A stretch of 64,000 nt of DNA from positions 186,001-250,000 of the forward strand of contig NW_027183511.1 of the NCBI RefSeq assembly GCF_041296385.1, read 5' to 3'. The notes below the pieces were generated by a model, which made no database searches, was not told the DNA's origin, and saw only the letters and a list, made by a program, of their open reading frames with translations. Numbering within the stretch: position 1 is the first letter of the stretch; each line of letters begins with the position of its first letter. This stretch comes from Aphelocoma coerulescens (Eukaryota > Chordata > Aves > Passeriformes > Corvidae). The position numbers and the translations under genes are program-made. Positions 12,001 through 22,700 of this stretch are shown piece after piece.

Positions 12001-12465
12001 GAAGGGATGGAGGCTCCTGGAGGAGCTGGACGAGCCACAGCAGGGCAGGTGGCCTCGCTTCACCAGCTCCTCCAGTTCTTTCCACAATGCCTGCCACATC
12101 CCAGAGCAGAGCGGCACCCATGTCCCATTGCGAGCCCAGAGCAGCAGCATCAGTTCCTGCAGCTCCTGGGCCACTGCCACGCAGGGGCCGCAGCTGCAGG
12201 GGCTGTCCAGAGGGCTCGCGGGAGCACGTGGCCGCTTGCGAGGGGTCACCCGAGGCCTGGAGGACCTGGGAGCCACAGGGGCTCCTCGCTTCCTCCGTGA
12301 GCCTCTGGGCTGCACCCCCGGGCGCTTGCGCCTCTTCGATGTCCGTGCCTGCCGCCTCCCTGGTTGCCAGTGGCCAACGGCCCACCAGACAGCCACAGTG
12401 GCCAGCAGCAGGACAAGCACAATCACCAGGACGCCACCGTCACACATGGCTCCGGCGCATCCCAT
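9050..12465 (-). CDS. Membrane-anchored PIM-like Ser/Thr kinase, seven exons (left copy)
   Basis: Exons on the minus strand: 12,465-11,460; 11,308-11,087; 10,985-10,882; 10,789-10,739; 10,423-10,057; 9,654-9,478; 9,153-9,050. All junctions are GT/AG and phases match (1,1,0,0,1,1), giving 676 aa. Residues 11-31 form a hydrophobic membrane segment, followed by an Arg/Lys-rich stretch and about 350 residues of low-complexity sequence. The kinase domain has the glycine loop [12 protein letters not shown] lysine, the PIM-type hinge [17 protein letters not shown] and DFG. The first exon has a few replacements relative to the right copy (for example MGCAG versus MGRAG); kinase exons look identical. 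ATG at 12,465 has G at -3 and +4. The role, probably Ser/Thr phosphorylation at a membrane, is inferred. Confidence 0.82.
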
Positions 12466-12624
12466 CGCGACTGCACTGGCAGCTGCAGGTGCTGGCAGTG
12501 TTACATAGCGACTGCGCGGTGATGTCACAGTGCTGTGGGCCAGGACAGCCAGGTGACATCCCAGCCCTGCCTCTCGCCAGCGCTCAGCCCCTTTGTGCCG
12601 TCACAGCCCTGTGCCCACCTCAGC
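12466..12624 (-). promoter_or_regulatory. Candidate 5' UTR/promoter of left kinase gene
   Basis: This is the 159 bp before the start codon, shared with the other arm up to the inner palindrome end. It contains TGACATCA-like and TGTGACGG motifs and no TATA box. Beyond 12,624 the two genes have different upstream sequence, so their regulation could differ. Promoter function is inferred from position only. Confidence 0.35.
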
Positions 12625-12774
12625 GCTCTCCAGTGCCACAGGAGGAAGAAAGGGACTCCCTGTGGGCACTTGAGGGCCCTCTGGAGCAGAGTGGGTGGAA
12701 GATTCTTGTCTAAGTAGGACATAGGGATGAGGAGGGGAACAATGGTGGTGTCACCTCCTTGCTTGCAGAGCATG

Positions 12775-12945
12775 GGACATGGATTGCCCAATGGGACACT
12801 GTAAAGTCCTTGGGGAGAGCAAGCCCTGCTCAGCAACATCCAAACCACCCGCATGCTATCCACCGCATTCCCATCCTGAATCCAAATCCAACTCTGTTCC
12901 ACTTCCTGGGAAGAAAATGGATCCTATCCCATTGAAAACCAGTAC
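12775..12945 (+). repeat. Old dispersed repeat, direct copy at 19,045-19,213
   Basis: Shares a recognisable core (GGGACACTG, then AGCAAGCCCTGCTCAGCA) with 19,045-19,213 in the same orientation, with many mismatches. One copy lies just inside each arm. I do not recognise the family. Confidence 0.6.
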
Positions 12946-13270
12946 ATCAGCCAGTTCTTCACCCAGCACACCCTGTCCCTGCTCATCTCACATCTGGACA
13001 CCTGCTCCAGAAGGATTCTGTGAGGGACAGGATCAAAACTCCTCTTAAAATCCTGAAATACAACCTGCAATGCCTTCCCATCACCCATGAGACAGGTGAC
13101 CTTATGGCAGCAGGATAATCAATCAGTTAGACCAGAATTTCCCTCTGTTATCTCACGCTGCCCACGGCTGACACTGGCACTGTCCTTCCCATCACTTCCC
13201 AGTAGTGCCAAGCATGACCTTCTCCACCATTTTTCCTGCTATCAAGATTAGATTAAGAGGGCTGGAGTTT
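12916..13270 (-). mobile_element. CR1 LINE fragment, reverse-transcriptase part
   Basis: The minus-strand translation contains GKALQVVFQDFKRSFD, HRILLEQVSR and CWVKNWL in order, matching the palm region of CR1-type non-LTR reverse transcriptases. It is broken by substitutions and covers only part of ORF2. Confidence 0.8.
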
Positions 13271-15220
13271 CCTGGAAAGTCCAAGCACTTGCTGTCAAGT
13301 CGCATACAGCTGGAGAGCATTGAGCCAGCATGGACCTCCTTGGGCTTTCAGGAGCTTGGGTAGATGATTTAGGGGGTTCCTTCTGGGACATACTGGGATG
13401 AATCCCATCCAATGCCACAGCCTCATGGATATTGTTCTGGTCCAAGCTGTCCCCAGCAATCCCAAATGGAAGATCACTGTCCCTCGCACCACTCTGCCTC
13501 CTCCATTGGACACCCTTCAGCACCCAGAGAAGCTGGTGGTACTTGGCAGAGCCAGGGTCTGTGGGACAAGGACACTGGCAACAGCTAAAAGCAGAGAGGA
13601 TGCCCAGAGAGCCCAATTCCCACAGGATTCTGCCATCTTGAGGGGGTCAGCCTGTCCTGAGAAGATGCTTGCCATGGCTTTGGGCATTGCAGTCCTGCTG
13701 GCCCTGGTGGGCTGCACAGCCGTGGAGGGCTGAGCTGAGTGTCCGCCACCCACGAAAAGCTGGGAGAAAGACTGCGGACAGGACGTGGGATCCCAGTGAC
13801 CTCCCGCCCCCAGTGCAAACATGGTGGCCACACCTGTCCTTCCAGTGGCCCCGTAACAACTGGTCTTCCAGTTGCTTCAGTGCCTGGAGGGACCCCTCAA
13901 TCCCGACAAGGTGCCAAACCCCAGCGTCCTGCCATGGACCTGTCTGGGGGTCTCCACTGAGAGTCCATCCATAAGCAGCTGCTCCAGGAGGTCAAAGAGG
14001 AGGCAGTGAGGAGAGCCCAGCAAGGCAGGGAGGGGAGGAGATGAGGGGCTGGGAAGGGAAAGGGAGGACCACGCACTTGGTCTCAGAGGACCAGGCACTG
14101 CAGGCTCGGCACTGCTGGCTCTCAGGGTGCCCTGGATGGGCAAGGTGGTGCCAGGTGCCATCCCACCATGTTCCCCGGCTGTTCTCTTGTCCTCACAGCC
14201 ATGACCTTGGGACAGATGGCTCTGCACATCCTTGTCCTCCTCTTCTGCCAACACAGTTCAGGGAAAATACTTCCACTACTCCACCTCAGTAAGGGTCCCA
14301 GGTGGCTCCATGCTGCTCAGGGTGCTGGAGGTGGTGGCAGAGGAGAACCCTGAAACCTTTAGGTGAGAGCCAGAGGGGCTGTGGCAGTGGGGTTGGGCAT
14401 CCCACCACCCAGCCTGGAGCCCACTCCATCTTCCTGGCTACTTCCAAACGTCCTGGGGCCCCATGGTTGTGGTCTCCATCCACGAGCTGGCTTCCAGCAT
14501 GGATGACAGGACATACTGGCAGTGCCACAGTGCTGGGGACACCCTCGATGAAGATGGGTGGCCCAGGGTGGCCACCAGCTGGGGAGCGTATCCAGGCCAT
14601 CTTCAGCTCCTACTGATGCCACTGAAAGACACTGGGAGCCGCCATGGAGCAAGGAAGTGTCATTCCAGCATGTCCCTGGGTATCTCTGTGTGACCCTGGG
14701 AGTGGCAGACAGTGCCACAAAGTAGGAGGTCCCTTGTATCCCCAGCTTCCAGGGCAGGGAAAACAAGGAGGTATTGTTCCTACAGTCCCACCCTGGCCTA
14801 ACTGGAGGGGGAAGCCAGTACAAGACACCAAGAGCCCCTAGGACACAGGTGGCAGGGATCCAGCAGATGACCCTGCACCAGATTGGCTTGTGGGGCCAGG
14901 GTGGAGGATTTGGGTTATAAACCTCAGGGATCAAGGGGACCCCCAGGATCCAGGGGACGGGGTGGGCAGCACAGAGCAGAGCCGATCGAAACCGCGATGG
15001 GGAAGGGATCAGTGCCATCTGCAGGGCAGAAGGACACTGGACGCGGGAGTGACCGCAGAGCCACCGTTTGATGGAAATGGATTGGTAGGGGTGTCAGGGG
15101 CTCCCATCGTACCAGGGACTCACCACACTGGGGCCCTTGCTAACAGGCAGGGTTGGTGCAGACAGAGAGCAAGTCAGTTCCCTGGGACACACGGGACCTC
15201 TCGATCCACTTGCAACTTTA
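13271..15220. other. Spacer interval without recognised genes
   Basis: I recognise no family here. An open frame at 13,398-13,733 (plus) ends in the hydrophobic string MLAMALGIAVLLALVGCTA, which resembles a signal peptide, but the frame stops right after it and I see no following exon. It could be chance. Confidence 0.4.
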
Positions 15221-15224
15221 GGCC

Positions 15225-16170
15225 TAAGGGGGGAAAGTGTCAAGAAGTTCTTTGATTATTCAGGGACCAAGTGGGATAGAGAAGCAGCTGCATTTTATTC
15301 AACCACTATTGGTAAATGCGGGGGATAGGTTTGAAAGGCATGAATTTCTGTTTCTTCCTGATTGTGATTGTAATTTACTGGGAAGGGATTTGATGGCTAA
15401 ACTGGGAATGTAAATTACTATTGTGAAAGGTGATAAGGAAGCTACCACTGCTGTAACTGTCTGTCAAATGCCTGAGAAGACCTATGCTGAAGTAGACCCA
15501 GGGAAATGTGGAAAATTAGATATGGAACCTCTCCAAATCACTTTGAAGCCACCAGGACAAGTGGTGTTTAAAAAGCAATACCCTCTTTCAGGAGGGAAGG
15601 AAGGGGTTACAGCCTTTTACTGAGTCCCTGTTAAAGGCAGGTCTTTTGGAGCCACGGATGTTTCCCTATAACACTGCTATCCTTCAAGGTGAGAACCTGG
15701 CAGAATTTTAAAGTGTTAAAAAGCAGATGAACTGAGGCTCCTGCCCTAGCCCTTCCAAACAGGGAAGAAGTATTTGCATTTTATGTGGATGTTGAACAGG
15801 ACCACGCCAGAGGAGTTCTAGTGCAAGAACACCACGGGGCGGTACTTGAAGACCGATGGCCCGTTCTTCTGAAATGTTAGACCCCTCGGCGAGGGGTGGC
15901 CCCATCGTTTGCAAAATTGTGCAGCCACGGTTTTCATGGTAACTGAGGACGGCAGGAGGCTCTCTAACCCTTAAGCTTCACATCAAGTTAAGGCTTTGTT
16001 GACCAAAAGAGCCTCTCATGGAACAGGAGGATTTAGAATTAAGTAGGGGGGAAGGGTTTAACCCCACCTCCTGTTTAACTGGTCCCGAGGGAGGAGACCT
16101 GAAGGAAACTCATGACTGGATTCAGGTAATAGATCTCCAGATGCCGAGGAGATATTAAATTATCCCCCTT
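15225..16170 (+). pseudogene. Gammaretrovirus-like pol fossil
   Basis: Pieces of a pol gene in several frames: a protease end (CNLLGRDLMAKLG) near 15,365, the start of reverse transcriptase (TLKPPGQVVFKKQYPL, then LLEPRMFPYNTAIL) at 15,540-15,690, and a connection/RNase H-like part (FAFYVDVEQDHARGVL) from about 15,770. The central reverse transcriptase, including the catalytic YxDD, is missing, and frames are broken. This is an old class I relic with no LTRs seen beside it. Confidence 0.72.
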
Positions 16171-16739
16171 GGAATTAATGTTTGGGATTTTTCTTTTTCT
16201 GGAGCAGTAAATCAGGATGTTGATGGGAAGTCTCTGGTTCTGTTCCCAACAGGGCAGCCATTTGGCGCAGTCCAGGAATGCGGCATCAGAGTCCATGGAG
16301 GTGTAGGACAGATCTTTCCCTCTCCCACTCCCCACTGCCACCAGCTCCCCCTGGGCAACGAGGGGGCTCCCGGCTGAGCGAGGGCAGCGCGAACGTGCAG
16401 CAGCTCAAGGATCCGCTCCCTGCGCACTTCCCGGGACAGGGCTGCCCTGGGCCTTGGCATGGACGCCCTTCTCTGCTCGGCGTGACCCTCCTGCCTCAGC
16501 CTCGCTCAATTCGATTCATGTGCCTCCCGTGAGGGACACCCTCCACACAGATCCTGCTTCTGATTCCTTGGATCCACAGCGCTGTTTTTCCTGGATTTCA
16601 GCCACGGCTTCCCCTGTGTAAAGGATAGGGATACATAGGAGGAGTGTGTTGGGCTCCCCTCCACCACTGTTAGTGGTTTCAGGCCCCCAAGAGCTCTTGT
16701 GTCTCCCTTTTTCCCAACAATATCCCTCCATCCCCTCCT

Positions 16740-16960
16740 TCCCGACGCTTCCCCTCAGCAGCACCGAGCCTTTTCCCCGCCCTTTTTCCCCTCAGCGCTG
16801 GCCCCGCCCCCGCTCAGACCACGCCCCCTCGGCGCCGCTGAGGCCTTGGCCACGCCCACCGTCCTGGTGGGACCGGCTCCCCGCCCTCCCTTCCCTAATT
16901 AGCGCCCTTAGTTCGTCCCTCGTTAATACGTCACTAATTAGGCCCCTGGCGGCCAAGAGC
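16740..16960. promoter_or_regulatory. GC-box-rich block, possible promoter
   Basis: A CpG-richer stretch with several GC boxes (CCCCGCCCCC, CACGCCCCC, CACGCCCACC) and a TACGTCAC element. It sits near the middle of the spacer, roughly 4.2 kb from the left kinase start and 2.9 kb from the right one. Promoter or CpG-island function is inferred from composition only. Confidence 0.35.
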
Positions 16961-18054
16961 AGGGGTTTGGAGGAGCTCTGTGGGACACCCTGGCTGCGTG
17001 GGGCAGACCAGAGACGCCCAGTGTTGTCCCTCCACTCAGGGCAGGGATTCGGGGCACCGCGGCCACCCGGGGAAGATGCTCCGTTGCCAGCCCACACCTC
17101 CACGAAAGGGAGAGGAGGAAAGCAGGGTGCCAGAGACACAGAACCCCTCAAGACTTCCCCAGCTGGGTCTTCTCCGCCCCGCCCCTTCCAGCTGTATGCC
17201 GTGTTTACAGGAGCTCAGAAAGAGGAAAAAAAAAGAGAAACGAGCTCCACAGTGAATTCCTGAAAGAAAAATCCATCAATGGCCAGGAGACTCCTGTGGC
17301 TCCTTCCTGAAAATCAGGGCTGTGGGGAACAGGGTGCAGGGTGTCCCAGGACACAGAGCTGGACACTGATCCCTCCTGGATCTCCTTGGCACCCCTGTCC
17401 CAGGCAAGGATGGTACTGAATATCCTCTTGGAGCTGTCCCAGGAAGGTCCCTGCTCCCTGGCGCAGGATGGGAGGGGTAGAGGTGGTCCTCTCACACTCA
17501 TCCCACTCATTCCCCCCTGCCCTGACTTTGCCCCTGGGGTGCTCACCCCCCTTTTTAGGGTGTCCAGCCCTGTTCTCATGGGGAACCTTGGCAGCACCCA
17601 TGAGCATAACCAACCTTTCTGGGAGGCTGGGAGCACTGGTGAGGGAGGGGGCTGTTTCTGGTGACCTGGAACTTGGCTCCTGCTGTGAGCCAGCGGCTTT
17701 CTGCCTGCTGGGCTGGGGGAACACCCTCTCTGAGCTCTGTGACAGCCCCAGCCCCACACCCACTCCTTGCCACAGCTCCTCCCAGACAGCATCTGCTACG
17801 GACATGTCCCCTGCTACTGTCCTTTGGCCAGGGGCCTTGTGGCTCATGCCAGACCCTTCTTCCTCCCCAGGGAGCCTCCTCCCAGGTAAGGGGGGAGCCC
17901 CCCACAGCCCAGGACTCTCCAGCTCAGCCCCCCTGGAGCCAGGCCGCCGTCTGAGTCCCACGTGCCCTGAGCCAAGTGGGGACTGGTGGCCGTCTTGGCC
18001 ACAGTGACCACAGATAAATCGACTTTCCAACCTCTGACAAGAGGAAAAGGGCCA
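16961..18054. other. Spacer interval without recognised genes
   Basis: No exon structure, LTR or LINE I can name. Several overlapping open frames on both strands look like GC-rich chance frames. The 16,171-16,739 stretch is likewise unassigned. Confidence 0.4.
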
Positions 18055-19040
18055 GCAAAACCTCAGTTCGGGGCATGAGGAGAGCAGACTTCAGACTGCT
18101 CAGGGAACTGGTAAGCAGGGTCTCCAGGGACAATGCTTTTGCAGGTGCTGGGGTCCATCAGTGCTGGTCAATTTTGAAACATCACCTCCTAAGGGCACAG
18201 GAGTAGGAGAGTCCCAAATGTCGGAATCCAAGCAGACGAGGCAGAAGGCATCTTCTCTGGGAAAGAGGATGGAAAAGAAAGCTGTGTGCCCAGTGGAAGC
18301 AAGGTCAGCAGAAGAATACAGATGTCAGGAAAATTAATCCACAAACACCACAGGTTTATGTCCAAACAAGAGACAGAGCAATCCTGTTACTTTATTCGAA
18401 TAAAGGGAGAGGCCATGGGCATTTCCCATGGGATCTCTCAAATTGTTAGAGGACGCAGCTTCCTTTTTCTCCTGATTTCCCGGCTGCATTTTCCTCTCTC
18501 CTTCCCCACTGGCTGAGGTACTTGAGAGGTACAGACTTCCCGAATGGCTTAATACAAACCCCCTTTCTAATGTGCACCCCCCACCCTCATTCTTTTCCTT
18601 GTGTCTCTGTTCTTTTTCTCTAAATCCAGGGATTAGCAGAGTCTTGAGTGAGTAACAGTCTGTGTCAATTAGTGGAATTCCTATGGAATTTATGGTTCCT
18701 CCCTTTGCTTCTTTCACCTATCAGTATCTGGCTTTATCTACCATCATGCCCACAGATAGTTTGTAAAGACACCTCCTCCTCATTCCTTCCACAGAGATGT
18801 CTCTTGCCACTGTAGGGAGAACTTTGGTGCAGTGAAAGCTCAGCTGGAGAGGAAGGTGGCCAGAAGTGTGGGGCACAATAAAGAGTGTTTTTAAATATAT
18901 TAATGGAAAAAAACATTGTAGAAATAACATTGTCCCCTTCCAGGATGTGGATGGTCACCTCACAAACAGGGACAGGGACACAGCACAGGTGTTTAATGCA
19001 TTCTTTGCCTCTGTCTTCAACACTCCTCCCTCCCTTCCCA
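18055..19040 (+). mobile_element. CR1 LINE fragment (ORF2), split by a solo LTR
   Basis: The first piece (18,055-18,323) reads RADFRLLRELVSRVSRD in CR1 ORF2 style. The second piece (18,758-19,040) reads FKYINGKKHCRNNI and FNAFFASVFNTPPS, the region just before reverse transcriptase. The two pieces abut once the inserted LTR is set aside. Confidence 0.85.
18324..18751 (-). mobile_element. Solo LTR inserted in CR1, 6-bp target duplication
   Basis: 428 bp flanked by ACAGAT at 18,318-18,323 and 18,752-18,757. CR1 sequence resumes directly on either side, which fixes the borders. There are no internal retroviral genes. Strand is chosen because the minus-strand reading starts near TGGGCATG; this is tentative. 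Confidence 0.7.
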
Positions 19041-19044
19041 GTGG

Positions 19045-19213
19045 AAAACATGCACTGTACCAAGGGACACTGCAAAATCCTTGAAGAGGGCAAGCCCTGC
19101 TCAGCAGAAACCAAACCACTCATGTTTGATCCACAGCATTCCCATCATGAATCTGAACCCAGCGTGTGCCAGCAATTGGGAAAAAAGGAGCCCTATGCCC
19201 GTCAAAACCAGAG
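19045..19213 (+). repeat. Second copy of the old dispersed repeat
   Basis: Diverged direct copy of 12,775-12,945. It follows the CR1 fragment and precedes the right arm. Confidence 0.55.
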
Positions 19214-19580
19214 CAGTGGGAGCACTATGAGCACTCCTTGGGAAATACTGACTTATTTAGAACAGAGGCAACGCAGAAGTCGGTGAGCTGTTACAGAAAA
19301 CTCTTCCTGCCCTCGACAGCCAGTTCAGGAGAGCTCCCCAGAGACACAGGAACTTCAACTCCCTTTGTCTCTGGAAGATTTCTCAGGCACAGAGAGTGTT
19401 TCCAGTTGGTACTGCTGCAGTGTCCTGGGAGCCATGGGCTTGACACTGGTGGCAGCAGCACTCTTCCTGATGTGCCACTTGCTGCAGGGAATGACTCACT
19501 GCAGCAGGCTGAGCTGTTCTTACTGCCAGGCTTTTTCTGGCCATGTGCATCTTTAGAGATGCGCTGGTTCTGCTGATCCC

Positions 19581-19737
19581 TGAGGTGGGCACAGGGCTGT
19601 GACGGCACAAAGGGGCTGAGCGCTGGCGAGAGGCAGGGCTGGGATGTCACCCGGCTGTCCTGGCCCACAGCACTGTGACATCACCGCGCAGTCGCTATGT
19701 AACACTGCCAGCACCTGCAGCTGCCAGTGCAGTCGCG
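19581..19737 (+). promoter_or_regulatory. Candidate 5' UTR/promoter of right kinase gene
   Basis: Arm sequence upstream of the right start codon, matching 12,466-12,624. No TATA box; TGTGACGG and TGACATCA-like motifs are present. The divergent neighbour lies across the 7-kb spacer. Confidence 0.35.
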
Positions 19738-22700
19738 ATGGGACGCGCCGGAGCCATGTGTGACGGTGGCGTCCTGGTGATTGTGCTTGTCCTGCTGCTG
19801 GCCACTGTGGCTGTCTGGTGGGCCGTTGGCCACTGGCAACCACGGAGGCGGCAGGCACGGACATCGAAGAGGCGCAAGCGCCCAGGGGTGCAGCCCAGAG
19901 GCTCACGGAGGAAGCGAGGAGCCCCTGTGGCTCCCAGGTCCTCCAGGCCTCGGGTGACCCCTCGCAAGCGGCCACGTGCTCCCGCGAGCCCTCTGGACAG
20001 CCCCTGCAGCTGCGGCCCCTGCGTGGCAGTGGCCCAGGAGCTGCAGGAACTGATGCTGCTGCTCTGGGCTCGCAATGGGACATGGGTGCTGCTCTACTCT
20101 GGGATGTGGCAGGCATTGTGGAAAGAACTGGAGGAGCTGGTGAAGCGAGGCCACCTGCCCTGCTGTGGCTCGTCCAGCTCCTCCAGGAGCCTCCATCCCT
20201 TCAAGAGGCCGCTCCCAGCAAGATTATCCATCCCTGGGAGAGCCTCAACCCTTGCAAGGACGGCACACCATGAGGGACCCACCATCCAGGCAAGAAGCTC
20301 AGGCTGTCAGAGATCCTCCATCCTGCCACGAGCCTCCGCTATCTCTGACAGCTTCTATCCCCCACAGACGCTCAGTGAGACCTGTCAGCCTGCAGAAGGT
20401 GCAGAGCCTGTGGACAGGTCTCCCAGCTCCCTTGGACTCACGGACTTCAACAATACGGGCGCAACCCTGACAACTGACGTGGCCAGGGAAAGCCCAGAAG
20501 TCCAAGTGGGAGCCCAGCCCGATCCAGGGGAGCCTTCTCAGGAGCAGGTGGCGGAGCAGCAAGTGAGCTGGAGCCAGCAGTTGCCGGCCCACAGCTCCCA
20601 GGACGCTGTGCCGGCTGTGCCAGCTGGCAACAGCCCGTGCCTGGTGGCAGAGATGACCCTCAAGAGACCCAGGAGGTTCCTCCATCTCCAGGAAGCTGCT
20701 CCAAGACGGCCACCGACTACCAGGAAGGCCTTTCTGGTAGCAGGTGAGATCTTCTGAGGAGCTGTCTGAGGCTCCCTCGGGGCTCTTGAGGGGCATCCAC
20801 AGGCCAGGCCAGGGCCCTTGAGAGCAGCAGAGTCTCTGGCTGTTTCCAGTGCTTCTGATGCCACGGCTTCAAAAAACCCCTCCCTGGTTTGCAGCTGCTC
20901 CTGACACCCCCCTGTGCGAGTCCTCGGGCTGTAGCCCCGGCAGTCCTCAACAGCAGAGTCCAGCCCACGACGCCGGGGACAGCGACGGTGACGCCCTGCC
21001 CCGCTGCCCTCCGGCTCCTGCAGCCGCCTCTGCGCGCTCCCCTGCCCCAGCTCTGCCGCTCCCCTGCCCGACGGCTGCAAGGCGGTGGCCGCTGCCCGGC
21101 GCGCAGCAGGAAGCAGGTCAGAGCAACGTGGCCCGCGGTGGCTCGGCTCGCTTTACTCGCGGGCACTTGGCCGGGGGGGCCCTGGGCGCAAGGCTGATGG
21201 CTCGGTCTCGGTCGCAGGGCAAAAGAAGAAGCTGCAGGAGCTGTACCAGCTGGGCCCTCAGCTGGGCAGCGGTGGCTTCGGCACCGTTTTCTCGGGCATC
21301 CGCCTCTCAGACGGGAGTCCGGTAAAGTGGCCGAGACGGCGGGGCGCGGGAGGAGGGCCAGGGGCGGGGCGGGGCAGGGCTTGAGCTCAGCCCCGTCTCT
21401 CGTGGGCTTGCAGGTGGCCATCAAACGCGTGGCCCGGGAGAGCGTCCTGCGGTGGTACGAGCTGGTGAGTGAGCGGGGCCACCGCGACAGAGCGGGGCGT
21501 GGCGGGCAGGGATAAGGCCGGGGCCCCAGGGCGGGAGGCGGCGCAGGGCGGGGGGAGCGGGCGTGGGCTCAGCGTGCGAGCCGGAGCATCGCGGGCCCGG
21601 GGATGCCAAACACTGGTGATGGGGCCGGGCAGGGGGGCACCCCCGAAGCATCCCCTGGGCGGGAGGAAGCCCAAGCACCAGGGAGGCTGCCCAAGGGGGC
21701 ACTGGGGCATCCCAGGCACGAGGCAGCGGAGCCACAGGGCAGTATCAGGCCTGCTGGAGGCACTGTCTCCTCCTCACAGCCCGACGGCACCCGTGTTCCC
21801 ATGGAGATCGTGCTCATGGAGAAGGTGGGCTCTGGCTGCCACAACATCATCCAGCTCCTCGACTGGTTTGAGCTGCCTGACAGCTTCCTGCTGGTGATGG
21901 AGCGTCCGGAGCCATCGCAGGATCTCCTGGCCTTCCTGCTGGAGCAGGGGTTCCTGTGCGAGGAGATGGCGCGCTGGCTTTTCTGCCAGGTGCTGGAGGC
22001 CGTGCGGCACTGCACTGCCTGCGGCGTCCTGCACCGGGACATCAAGCCAGAGAATCTCCTCGTGGACCCGGAGAGCGGCGACCTGAAGCTCATCGACTTC
22101 GGTTGCGGCACCTTCCTCCAGGAGCAGGCCTTCACGCGATTTGCCGGTGAGCCCACAGGCCAGGCCCTGCTCCCAGTGCCAGGCACTGCACGGCCCCATT
22201 CCCTCCTGGGCTGTGGGCTGCGGCATTCAGCCGGCTGCCGGCTGCCCTTTGGCACGGGGCAGATGCTGTGCCCCAGGAGCCAGCTGCCAGCCCTGCCCAC
22301 AAAGCCAGGCCCCGGCCGCTCGGCTTGGCAGGCCCGCAAGGGCTTGGGCTGCTCCGCTGGCCTTGTTTGCCTTGCAGAACGGTTTCTTGGCTTTGGCCAA
22401 TTGGCTGGGGAACGCCCGGTGGCCTCGGGGGGAAGTTGTGGCCACTGGTGCAGCCCCTGCTTCCGCCAGGAGGCTGGCACCAGGCTCTGGAAGCCAGCAG
22501 CCTGCACCTGGACAGCGCCACCTGTCTCCCCTAGGAACACACATGTACAGCCCACCCGAGTGGATCTGCCTTGGCTGCTACCACGGCCATTCGGCAACCA
22601 TCTGGTCCCTGGGTGTGCTGCTGTACGTCATGGTCTGCGGGAACATGCCCTTCCAGGAGGACCGTGACATCGTGTCGGGGCAGCTCTTCTTCTGGCAGCA

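Larger units (their letters stand above)
1184..12624 (+). repeat. Left arm of an 11.4-kb inverted repeat
   Basis: The reverse complement of this stretch reappears at 19,581-31,013. Coordinates of matching points sum to 32,189-32,206 along the whole length, showing collinearity with only small indels. Visible differences are scattered single bases, a 14-bp indel in a kinase intron (near 9,893), a one-base difference in a C tract near 5,113 and a T indel near 5,473. The arm carries HYDIN-like exons on the plus strand and a kinase gene on the minus strand. The outer end lies between TTCTGG and CCAGTTGTTCAG; the inner end lies just past a CTGAGG/CCTCAG boundary. Confidence 0.93.
12625..19580. other. 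Spacer of the inverted repeat
   Basis: Seven kilobases present once, between the divergent kinase genes. It contains CR1 fragments, a solo LTR, a fossil retroviral pol segment and a GC-rich block, listed separately. I found no intact gene in it. Confidence 0.8.

Noticed and set aside
13398..13733. Secreted peptide gene with a C-terminal signal-like segment
   Set aside because: The hydrophobic stretch is at the end of the frame, followed at once by a stop, and no downstream exon was seen.
19675..20757. 360-codon single-exon gene starting at 19,675 and ending at 20,757
   Set aside because: The start is GTG, and a strong donor (CAGGTGAGAT) lies 14 bases before the stop, in phase with the next exon; it is better read as exon 1 of the kinase gene.
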